Source: Trifolium pratense
Lineage: Eukaryota; Streptophyta; Magnoliopsida; Fabales; Fabaceae
DNA: 64,000 bases
Direction of reading: 5' to 3'
Assembly: GCF_020283565.1 (NCBI RefSeq)
Contig: NC_060062.1
Coordinates: 7,415,322 to 7,479,321 of the forward strand
The position numbers and the translations under genes are program-made. This document shows, piece after piece, positions 24,350 to 35,006 of the stretch. Within the stretch, counting starts at the first letter, position 1. Each line of letters starts with the position of its first letter. The notes under the pieces are model-generated. The model did no database searches. It saw nothing but the letters and a program-made list of their open reading frames with translations, and was not told the DNA's origin.

Positions 24350-27300
24350 TCAGTTTTCTGGTTTAGGTTCCTTTGCAAGCTCATCAAGCCTACTAGTTTG
24401 AATATACTTTGAGGTCAGTTTTGAATCTTGTTTGGGCACATTAAAAAAGTCTTCTAGTCCACTAGTCAGTGTAGATTTTGATGTCAAGGAAGCTGCAAGG
24501 ATGCTCAAAGCCTGCAAAGTGCAAATCACAAGGGAAGGTATCAACAACAAAGAAAATAAAACAAGAATAAATAATGTGCGAGTCTCTGTCATTAAAGTTC
24601 CTAAAATGTATCAAAATTACAAAAACATAAATGCGTCTTTTGTTATTCAGTTCGATCCTCGCATGTGTTTTTGTTTATTAGTTTGACCATCTGATGTATG
24701 TTCTGCTAATCAGTGTGGTTAATAAAATTACTAACAGAAGACAATTCAGGGATGTTCATATAATTTTGATGCACTCAGAGTGACACCGCCTCACATATTT
24801 AAGGATCAAAATGATTGTTTACTCAGAAGGAAAAAAAATGATAAATTCAGTATTTAATAGCCACTTTACCTCGGCTTCACCAATGCTTATCGCCTTCACT
24901 TCAAGATCATCAAGGGGAAAGCTGAATTCTTTTAAATATGCAAGGCAAGAATTAGCAGAAAGTGATTTTACTTGTAGATCGTCTCCTACACCATATAATG
25001 CGGGTCTCTTCACAAATCCCATCACATCTTTTATCGACTTGTTGGGGGATCTTGGATCCATTGCAGTCAAGGCTTTTGCATTGGAAACTGATCCGGTTGT
25101 CTTAGAAATCACCCCTTCCACCACCGGTACTACTATTGTATTATAATAAACACTACTATAACAATTATCTCTCTCTTCCTTTAGTGTTCCTGTACCATAA
25201 TAATATGTAGTGGCGGGTGTCTGTACATGAGGAATGTTGAGGGGCTGGTTTGGACAACCAAACTGTGGTGCAACACCAGGATTGAGTAACACAGAGCGCG
25301 AGTCCGTACACCGTGAAGAGTCCAAGTTCTCTACACTCTTGTACAAATTATCAACACATCCAACAAAAGAGTTACCATCCAAAACCTTTACAACGGACCC
25401 TAATGGTATCGTAAGGAAGCTAAACATGAAGTCAACAAAGTTTTCACTGGCTTCTGCAAAGATTATCTTTTTCTGAGATTTACTTCGTACTAGCTTAACA
25501 TCCATTTTAATGTCACTGGTGCAAGCTTTTACTCTGACCGCTGATGCAAACTGGTTTGGTGACTTGTCTTTGTTCTTAGAGCTACTTTTCAAAATTGTAT
25601 TTGTCAGAGGCTCGTGAGAGGTTAAGGTGTACTTGAGTAGGTTCAGTATCTGTCAATCAAAAGGACAGGGAACAACTTAACCAAGATAACATTACATGAC
25701 ATAATCACAAATAGTATAAACATAAGGTATGAACAACAGTGTGTTAGCAAACATTCCAATGCATGGTTGACACCAGAGCTACTCTAGGAGTGTTGGAGCA
25801 TCTGAATATCTTAGATGCAATGTCAAACAAACTAAGAATATGTTTGTTTCTACACCAGAAAAATAGAAGCTCCAAGAGATAGCTTATGGGTAGAATATGT
25901 CTCAAGACACGAGAAAACACGAATCTACCACACAACCAAACATTGCACTAAATATAGTCACTATGTTAACCTTCATAACATTAAGCACAAGCCAAATTCA
26001 ATATTTATCAGAATAATAAGGGCAACAATGATTGAACTGTTTATCAATGCAGGTTATGATACTGTTTAAAAGAGAAAGGAATGGTAAATGTAGTTACTAG
26101 ACAAGGGAAAACCCTTGAAGAAGAAATATTTCTCTTTGGTTTTGTAAATTTCATTCAATCGGGTAGAACCATATTCTCTTTGACCCAATTAATTCCCTTT
26201 GAGGTCGTGAACTTTGACAGAGTTCAACAGGACTTGAGGGGAACACTAAAGGAATACGATTATAAAAGTCATTTTTATCAGGAACAACTCTCTGGATCAA
26301 TAGAATTAGAGGAATATAAAGTGGTAAACTCTAGGCTAATTTGAGGTTGCCCCAAAACTCTCCCAGTTCTTACTTATGCAACAGTCCTTCATTCCTTCCT
26401 ACTTATCACCTTATGTTAGTTTACAATTGCAGCCGCATCAGCCACATTTACCGGCAATTCACTACAATACCAAGGTTTTTTGCATAACCACAACTGCGAA
26501 CACAATTTAGAACTGTTAAAATATGATGCACATTTCTAGATATTTCTAGGATACATTAGTAATTTATAGAATAACAAAGTAATGATGTACATGTCTAGAA
26601 TTTTCTAGAATACTTTGGTAGTTCATAGAATAAATCAATATCACACACGTATTAGGAAATGCCATGAAAATTCTAGAATGTAGTATCTAGAATATACCTC
26701 TCACACCTATAAATAGGTAAACTTGTGCACAATTGTATTTAAGCCTTGGAGTGGAAGAACATTAACATTGAAGGCTTCACCACACAATATGCACAATTGT
26801 GTTGAGGGAAATACAATCTATATTTGCTCTAAGTGATCCTAACACTTACTATCTTTCAACTATCGACTAAAGTCATCTACACAATCCAACTATACTTTCT
26901 AAACTAATACTACTAGCTCAACTATTAACAAGAACCATTATTCACAATTTCCAAATCTTGTGTGTAAAACAGAATAGGAGTTTATTACCTCTTGTTTTCC
27001 AATGTTGTGTGTGACTTCCTCTAGTTGAGTCAAATCAGAATACCCCAATTCCGTCAACAACTGCATGGAAGTCACCATAGAACTAGGCACAATCTTCAAA
27101 TCATCAAACACCAAAAACAATGATCCATTTTCTTTCACAAAAACCCCATTTGAGGCATGCACACTACCACCACTCCCTTGACCCTCAGAATCCAAATTCT
27201 TAGGCTGTCTATTAATGGGTTTTCCACAAGTACAATCAAGATTCTGAAAAGTTGTAAACTTGTTACAAGAATCACACACAAAAAACTTACTTGACATGTC

Positions 27301-27672
27301 AGTGTCATCAATATTCAAGAACAGCTTCGTGCATAGTGATTCACATGGATTCTTGGGATTCAATAGCATTTGTTTGCATACAGGGTTCCAAACATCATTT
27401 GGGGTGAGGTTTTGTACGCTTTCGTAGAGATTCTTGATGTTTCCAAGAAATGATGATGATGATGGTGATGATTCTTCATCATTGTTGGATTGTTGTTGTT
27501 GTTGTTCATTGTTGGTGGTTAATAAGCGAATGATGGTGGCAAGTGGAAGAGATAGGAAGCTGAAGAGAGTGTCAACAAAGTCTTTTGTTGATTCTACAAC
27601 GACAACTTTGTTGTTTTCTCTGTCAACAAAGATTCTGAGAGGAATCGTTTTTTGTGGTTGTTCAGAAGCCAT
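24350..27672 (-). CDS. DUF674 family protein, 3 exons, 541 residues
   Basis: Exons on the minus strand: 27672-26989 (228 codons), 25649-24870 (260) and 24511-24350 (53 plus stop). All borders are GT-AG in phase 0. The protein has two related halves. Each opens with a motif of the type LRIFVDRENNKVVVVES or KLVRSKSQKKIIFAEA followed by FVDTLFSFLSLPLATIIRLL, the DUF674 (PF05056) hallmark. The first half has a CDSC pair and a CTCG motif, possibly a metal-binding knuckle, and a poly-Gln/Asn/Ser insertion at about 54-75. The third exon is a short tail. The family is plant-specific, often tandemly repeated, and of unknown function. Intron 1 (1.34 kb) contains a solo LTR 59 bp past the donor site. 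The ATG is the first in frame and opens with the usual MAS. Confidence 0.88.
26514..26930 (+). mobile_element. Solo LTR in DUF674 intron 1
   Basis: A 417-bp TG...CA sequence flanked by identical 5-bp repeats AGAAC (26509-26513 and 26931-26935). It starts TGTTAAAATATGATGCACAT and contains a promoter-like CCTATAAATAGG in its right half, as expected of an LTR. No internal retrotransposon sequence is attached, so it is a solo LTR left by recombination. A related copy lies at 30959-31256 in the opposite orientation. It sits antisense to the host gene. Confidence 0.85.
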
Positions 27673-28816
<1,144 letters not shown>

Positions 28817-29011
28817 ACTGATATAATGAGTCTATCCAAGTGTGCTAATGTGTGTCACACTACTCATAAATCCGTTAACAATATCCAAGAAATAATCATT
28901 CAAAAATCAAATCAAAGTCATCATAAGAAAATAATCATTCAATATAGCATACAACCTACACAGGTTACCATAAATTCAAACCTAAGCAATAGGGCAAATA
29001 GAAACTTACTT

Positions 29012-29659
29012 TCAACAAATTGAAACCAAACATTCAACATGATCCTTGCTAAAAGCCCATAATGCTTTGGTGATAAGTATCTCTACACTATTATCATTCA
29101 GAATATAGATAATAGCCACCACTTTATAAGTATCGGTTAAACTATCATAACCGAAAATATATCTAGTAAAGAAATAACGATCTTTGCAGTGATCCTCAAA
29201 ATGCGCTAATTCTTTAGATACTGCCTTTGTAGCTGGATTATAGAATGTGAGCCAGCTATCTCGACAATAATAATGTGCAAAACAGAGCAATCCGTTACAT
29301 GAACCAACTAACCAACAAAGTTCCGCATCATACAATGTATAGTGATCAAGGTGGACGGGTAAGTTGATCAGAGTGTTCTCGAGTATCGTACTTATAAGGA
29401 CAGTGAAACGTAAATCGGCGTATGTTTCTCCTGAAACTAGTGTCAGGTGAGGATTTCGTGAAGATTGACGAAGGTGCATTTTGATGAAGAAGGGATTGGA
29501 TATGACGGAGTTATAAAACTTACTCATGCAGCTCAGACGCATAAGAGATTTCACGTGAAGACATGAAAACGCTTTTGTGATGAGGTCGTTGGGAAGGATT
29601 GCTGGGGACACCAATGCGTTAGGTGGACGACTTCGAGACTGCAATGGAGAAAGATCCAT
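29012..29659 (-). CDS. F-box protein with large internal deletion, 215 residues
   Basis: The N-terminal F-box (about residues 21-60; ILPNDLITKAFSCL, then VKSLMRLSCMSKFYNS) closely matches the intact neighbour at 31987-33195. The following interaction-domain start (CWLVGSCNGLLCF) is also kept. After YKVVA the protein jumps to IYILNDNSVEI, matching the last 30 residues of the neighbour, so about 187 residues are missing in frame. Full-length relatives are near 400 residues. The F-box would still be able to bind a SKP1-like adaptor of an SCF ubiquitin ligase, but most of the substrate-binding domain is gone. It could be a pseudogene or a small dominant-interfering protein. Confidence 0.75.
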   Translation of the reverse strand: MDLSPLQSRSRPPNALVSPAILPNDLITKAFSCLHVKSLMRLSCMSKFYNSVISNPFFIKMHLRQSSRNPHLTLVSGETYADLRFTVLISTILENTLINLPVHLDHYTLYDAELCWLVGSCNGLLCFAHYYCRDSWLTFYNPATKAVSKELAHFEDHCKDRYFFTRYIFGYDSLTDTYKVVAIIYILNDNSVEILITKALWAFSKDHVECLVSIC

Positions 29660-30958
29660 AATAAAAGATGGGCAATCGGTGTTGCGATGAGGATGAGTTC
29701 TTTAGTGATAAGCTCTTACTGTGAATTTGAGAAAATTAACAACCAAAATGAAATATTAAATATAAGTAACATCTCGTTTTTCCATTCAAAAAAAAGAAAA
29801 GAAATATAAGTAACATTATTCGCCTTAAAAAAAAAATTCAATATTTACTAAAAAAAAATTATCCAAAAAAAGAAAAGACAAATGGATAAGGATGCCATGA
29901 TAATTTTACTATTCTATTGTTTCTTATTATAAAAAAAGTAAAATAGAATCATTGAATAAATATAGTATTTCGTAATTAAAATAAGACATCACTTATTCAA
30001 TAAATATAAAAAATGACTGGTTTGATTTTCCTTCTTTTAGATTTTCCAAATTTGTTGACTTATATTTTTTTCTTTGGAATTTGGCACCCCACATATTGTA
30101 TAACAGTCCTTTTTTTAGATAGATCAAGATTAACGGTATTCAATAAAAATGCATAAATCATTAATCTTCATCGGTCTCAATAAATATCAAACGGTTTTAG
30201 ATTTTTGTAAAATTCAACATGGATGATCTATACGATATAAGCTTTCAATCCAACGGTGAATTTTGTAAAATTTGAATTCGTTAAAACGTTATTGAGCGGT
30301 GTAACATTACTCAAATATTACACCGGTGTAATTTGATCCTTCCCCATATATATATGTTACAATTGATTGATATGTCTTAGTGATTGAAAGACTTTATTCT
30401 AAGTAAGTGATTCGGGTTTGATTCTTATGGTTGACAAATTTCTAATTATTTTAAATTTTTAATAAAGCTATGTGAAAAAGTTCCTGCCTAAACTGCAAAG
30501 ATTTGTCCCGAAACCTTTGAGTTAATGTCAATGATATTTGTACATGACAGAAGAATTGAAATTAATTAAACTCCCAGAGAGGTCTCTAACCTCTGTAGAT
30601 TAATGAAAAATATAATAAACCAAATTCAAATATGGATGAATTGAAAACTTCAAGAGAAGTCATTTACTTGTATAAAATTGGTTTTATATTTATTTAATAA
30701 AACAGAAAAAAAAAAAGTAAAAAATAGTAAATTCGTCCGTAGGGTGATAAACGTTTATATTGCTAAAGTGTCTGTCCACTTTTACATCCGGGTTTGAACT
30801 CGAGACTTCACAATTATGTGTGTGAGTTTGGTGATTGTATTAAATCATGGGTGTGGGTTTTTGGTAATAATTATCACTCATCTAATAACCAAAAATGAAA
30901 AATAGAAAACTCAAACTTGCTTGCATAATCAAACTGGTGAGCATACATAATAAAATCT
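29660..30958. other. Intergenic DNA upstream of the short F-box gene
   Basis: AT-rich, without a supported gene. The first part contains the promoter of the minus-strand F-box gene; it shares short A-rich blocks with the region upstream of the other F-box gene (33250-33480), so the duplication included the promoter. Weak SINE-like tracts at about 30390-30450 and 30770-30850 are too decayed to call. Confidence 0.35.
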
Positions 30959-31256
30959 TGTTAGTAGTTGAGATAGTAGTGATAGTTTAAAAAATAGTTT
31001 GATCATAAGACTTTAAGTGTATTGCTCTTCACTTGGATTCAAATACAAATGAGTGATGGTTACATATTTATAGGTGTGGATGAATCATGATGTATCCTAA
31101 TATAAATCTAGTAATTATATTTTCTACTAACTACTCAATAATTCTAGAAAGTTCTACTTAAGTGTGCATCATCGCACTTGATAACTAATAGTTATAAATT
31201 CTATAAGTTACTAATATACCCTAGAAAATTCTAGAAATGTGCATCACATTTTAACA
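30959..31256 (-). mobile_element. Solo LTR, internally shortened, related to 26514-26930
   Basis: Read on the minus strand it starts TGTTAAAATGTGATGCACAT and ends with the inverse of TGTTAGTAGTTGAGATAGTA, matching both ends of the solo LTR at 26514. It is 298 bp against 417, so internal sequence is lost. The flanks AATCT (30954-30958) and AATCC (31257-31261) are a target duplication with one mismatch. Confidence 0.7.
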
Positions 31257-31639
31257 AATCCATACACCAATTAAGGTTATGATAGGGGCAAAGCATGAAC
31301 AATTAATATCTGGTTAATGTTTATAAGTTTTTTTGATCAAAAGTAAATAACTTAAAATTGGTTTTTGATAGTTAATATATGACCTGTGTGGTAAACTCAA
31401 AAAAGTATAAGTACAGATAATCAGATCTAGGTGATATAATTCAAGGCAAATAATAAAATAAGAATGCAACTTAAAACAGTGATAATGGTTGGATTACATT
31501 GTGCATTATATAAAAATCTAGCTTACCATGCAAAATTACTAGGCAATTATGATTCACAGAGTGATAAATAAATACAACAAATCTAAGCTGAGATTTTCAT
31601 AGAAAAAATCTAGAAGTAACTCTTAAAACATAAACATCT

Positions 31640-31901
31640 TACGATCCAGAGTTTCGGCTTGTTGTCACTACAACGAATCTAGTTCGAGTATTATTAAGCT
31701 CGAACTTATTATTCTAATGACTTATCATGTTTAAACAAAACAACATAATAAACTGAAATGACTCTAGGAGACAAAATAACATTAGTCTCTAGGAGACTAA
31801 TAACATTGAGAGTATAACACACTGATGAATTCATACAAGCTATAGCTTCATTTGGCGCTTCTTCAGGTTCAGGTGGAACAAGCTCCCAACAGGTTCGGTG
31901 C
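31640..31901 (-). pseudogene. Relic of a DUF674 last exon and 3' untranslated region
   Basis: After a splice-acceptor-like TATTGTCAG ending at 31902, the sequence follows exon 3 of the DUF674 gene at 43677-47926: it starts GCACCGAACCTGTTGGGAGC against GCACTGAACTTGTTGGGAGC, with an internal deletion, then keeps the GAAGCTATAGCTTG end. The stop is changed. The similarity continues through the 3' untranslated region (shared AGTCTCCTAGAGACTAATG and TTGTTGTCACTACAACGA). It lies 86 bp beyond the stop of the F-box gene, on the same strand. Confidence 0.75.
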
Positions 31902-31986
31902 CTGACAATATAGAGATCATAGTATGAGTTATTAGTCAATCAATGCTTATAACAAGCAAGCAAATTAGTCGAAATGGAACTTACTT

Positions 31987-33195
31987 TCAACAAATTGAAA
32001 CCAAGCTTTCAACATGGTCCTTACTAAACGCCCACAATGGTTCATTGCTAAGCATCTCTACGCTATTTTCTTCCAAATTATAGATCATAGCTGAATGTGC
32101 TTGCATGTTTGCAAGTATCAGTGTATTATTATCCTCAGAAATGTGCAATGGCAACCATGAGAATATGGATAGAAGATTCTGATCATCATAACTAATTTTA
32201 GCAAGTTGAGTCCAAGACACTACAACTCCAAATTTCTCCATCTTCCATATAACAAAATGAGTTTGCTTGAAATCATGACAAAAACAAAGAGAGTCCTTCA
32301 ATACACAGATAGTTGGCTCCAAATCTGGAACTTCATGAAAACCCTGAGGGGGCAATAACTCCATGTGTGTCTCAGTACTCAAATCGAGTGACATAATCAC
32401 AAACTGGTCAATAGTAATACCATTGCTCTCAAAAGCCATATTAACCCGGACACAATTCTTAAGTGCCAACCAATAAACATAACCATTAAAATAAACACCA
32501 CTTCTTTCGCTTGGAAGATTTAAGCTAAGAGGACCAACAAGGAAACTTTCAATGATTCTCCAAAAATGATCGCCCAAAGTAAAAACTCTAACAACTGTTT
32601 TAAATTCAGTTTTACCATCACCAATCAAATGGAACGCCACCACTTTATACATGTCGGTTAGGATATCATAACCAAAAGTATACCTAGTGAAGAAATAACT
32701 ATCATTGAAATGATCTTCAAAATACGCTAATTCTTTAGATTCTACCTTTGTGGCCGGGTTATAGAATTTGAGCCAACTATATTGATAAGAATTATGGGTG
32801 ATAGTAGAATAATAAACAAAACAAAGCACTCCATTACAAGAACCAACTAACCAACATTGCTCATTGACAGACAATTGATATGGAAGGCAAAAGGGAAAGT
32901 TGATTAGATTGTTCTCGAGTATCTTGCTTATAGGGACGATGAAACGTAAACAGGGGAAGATTTGTTTTGAGGCTATTGCTAGGTGAGGGTTTCGAGAAGA
33001 GTGACGAAGGTGCATTTTGATGAAGAACGGAGTGGATATAAGGGAGTTATAGAACTTACTCATGCACCTCAGACGCATAAGAGATTTCACGGGAAGGCAT
33101 GAAAACGCTTTTGTGATGAGATCATTGGGAAGGATTGTTGTGGAAGACAACGCGTTGGTTGGACGACGGCGAGACTGAAATCGAGAGACATCCAT
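31987..33195 (-). CDS. F-box protein with associated interaction domain, 402 residues
   Basis: A single open exon. An N-terminal F-box spans about residues 21-60 (ILPNDLITKAFSCLPVKSL, then RLRCMSKFYNSLIS). A C-terminal interaction domain follows, with the usual CWLVGSCNGVLCF, the WLKFYNPATK block, FGYDILTDMYKVVA, and a closing MIYNLEENSVEML. The length is normal for plant FBA-type F-box proteins. These act as the substrate-recognition subunit of SCF ubiquitin ligases; the target is unknown. Just after the stop the sequence reads AAGTAAGT, a good donor site, so the last exon may be spliced to a downstream untranslated exon. The DUF674 relic at 31901 supplies a ready acceptor. The neighbour at 29012-29659 is a paralogue with an internal deletion. 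Confidence 0.88.
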   Translation of the reverse strand: MDVSRFQSRRRPTNALSSTTILPNDLITKAFSCLPVKSLMRLRCMSKFYNSLISTPFFIKMHLRHSSRNPHLAIASKQIFPCLRFIVPISKILENNLINFPFCLPYQLSVNEQCWLVGSCNGVLCFVYYSTITHNSYQYSWLKFYNPATKVESKELAYFEDHFNDSYFFTRYTFGYDILTDMYKVVAFHLIGDGKTEFKTVVRVFTLGDHFWRIIESFLVGPLSLNLPSERSGVYFNGYVYWLALKNCVRVNMAFESNGITIDQFVIMSLDLSTETHMELLPPQGFHEVPDLEPTICVLKDSLCFCHDFKQTHFVIWKMEKFGVVVSWTQLAKISYDDQNLLSIFSWLPLHISEDNNTLILANMQAHSAMIYNLEENSVEMLSNEPLWAFSKDHVESLVSIC

Positions 33196-34349
33196 GATGG
33201 ATTTGCAGCCGGTGTTGTGGTAAGCTCTTCAGTTATAAGCTCTTACTGAGAATGAATTTGAGAAAACAAGCAAAATGAAGAGATTTATTCTTAAATGAAA
33301 TATAAGTAGCATTATTCAATATTTATTAAAAAAAGATTTATCCATAAAAAGAAAATACAAATGGATATGGATGCAATTTATTTATTTCTTAAATTAAATA
33401 TAAGTAATTATTCAATATTTACTAAAAAAAAATATCCATAAAAATAAAAGTCAAATGGATAAGAATAAACCTTATCGAATGTATGATACACATATAATAA
33501 AAAACATCATAATATTATTATTTGTTTCCTATTATAGAAAAAAAATATATATAATTAGTTGCAGTGAATTAGGTTCAGTGAATAAATATAGTATTTTGTG
33601 ATATAAATATAGTACCAAATACATTTATTTTTTATTTTTTTTACAGAAATACATTCACTTTTGTCCTCACATCTCAAAATATAAGTAAAAATGAATCAAA
33701 GAAATTTGATGAATTTAATTTAAAATTTGGACCAAATACATTCACTTGACCAATTTTTCATATATTTTGGAACAGGGGGAGTGTATCACTTATTTAATGA
33801 ACGTAAAACTGACCAATTTGATTTTTATTTTTTTAGATTTTCTAAGCCTCTTGACTTTCTTATATTGTTTTTCATGGGTTTGGCATGGTCCTCAGTCCTC
33901 ACATGTTGTATATATTCTCTTTTTTTTTTTTTGTACATATATTCCTTTTTATTCTATTATATGATTATGATAATATGGTAATGGATAAGTCGCTTCAGAA
34001 TGTAAACATAATTGGGATGTCCACATAGTCTTTGTATCTATTGTTTGATTAGATTATTAAGAAAAAAATATACAAAGGTTCATCTATTGGAAATGAATTT
34101 TGTGCAGTTGAATTTTTCGTGCAGTCACTTTATAGTCGTCTGATCCTGATCGAACGGTTTAAACAAATGCATTCAATTAATACCAATTTTATATCATGAC
34201 CGTCCAATCTTGATAGGACAGTTATAAATAGCGTGAATGCACGACTGTACCAACAACCTGACTGCACGGAATCCAGATCCGAATATATTCTCTATTTACT
34301 CATTTTCCAAGTTACTTCAAAGATCCATTCAAAGTTTCATCTTCTTCCT
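33196..34349. other. Intergenic DNA with a decayed Stowaway-like copy
   Basis: The left part is the F-box promoter. At about 33655-33785 the block CTCAAAATATAAGTAAAAAT and the closing ATATTTTGGAACAGGGGGAG resemble the Stowaway ends at 43827-43936, but the copy is worn. Open frames at 33727-33981 have no protein-like pattern. Confidence 0.4.
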
Positions 34350-34712
34350 CAAAGATTTGGGCTAACACACTCGGCACTATTTCCGTTAAATGTTGTGAAG
34401 ACAAAGATGCAAAATGCATCAACAGAGAAGACATTCACATCTGTGGTGGGAAAAGTGATCTCTGACAACGGTTTGCAAGGACTATACAAGGGATTTGGAG
34501 CCACAGTAACATCTAATATATATACCATCCACATTGATATACATACATGGGTACCATTGATATAAGACTCAGAGAAATTTCTTATCATATACTGAATAAA
34601 TTTGTAATTGAAGACAACAAGAAACTTTTTATATATAAAGAAGCAGGATCGATGGTATCATCTTTATTGGTGGCGCAACGCAAGCCATATCTGTGCCTGG
34701 AAATATTGCAAG
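34350..34712 (+). pseudogene. Mitochondrial carrier pseudogene, 5' part
   Basis: Residues HSALFPLNVVKTKMQ followed by VVGKVISDNGLQGLYKGFGA form a recognisable carrier repeat (the PxxVxKTxxQ signature, then the D/EG-xxGLYKG signature). A second piece at about 34640-34690 reads AGSMVSSLLVAQ, like the start of the next repeat. Frames are disconnected and there is no start. The remaining parts lie beyond the copia element at 40090-40445. Intact family members carry metabolites across the inner mitochondrial membrane. Confidence 0.65.
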
Positions 34713-34744
34713 TATTCTATTATTACAATTTTGGTTTTTGTTTT

Positions 34745-34936
34745 TGTTGAAATAAGTCAATTAGTGTCATTCTAGATATTTTTTATATCAATTGATTTGT
34801 ATAGCTGTAATTTAATTTTCAGTTTTAAAGCCTCCTATTATTATGGAGAGACATTAGGAAGAGAAGTTGTATATATAATTATGCCCTCTGTGAATAATAA
34901 GATATATCAGAATTTTCTCTTTGAAACTTTTCTATA
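34745..34936 (+). repeat. 5' LTR of the copia element
   Basis: 192 bp, beginning TGTTGAAATAAGTC and ending TTTTCTATA. The end is TA rather than the usual CA, and both LTRs share this. Confidence 0.93.
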
Positions 34937-34950
34937 TGGTATCGCGAGCC
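34937..34950 (+). other. Primer binding site of the copia element
   Basis: TGGTATCGCGAGCC directly follows the 5' LTR. It resembles the complement of the initiator methionine tRNA 3' end (usual plant copia form TGGTATCAGAGC), with small differences. Confidence 0.75.
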
Positions 34951-35006
34951 TGACCGAAATCCCTAATATTGGAATCGGTTACTTTGGTTTCTTTGAGTAA
35001 TTTCTG

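Noticed and set aside
26081..26344. Plus-strand frame of 87 residues inside DUF674 intron 1
   Set aside because: The composition is fairly protein-like and organelle DNA was considered, but I recognise no family and it has no flanking gene structure, so I do not call it.
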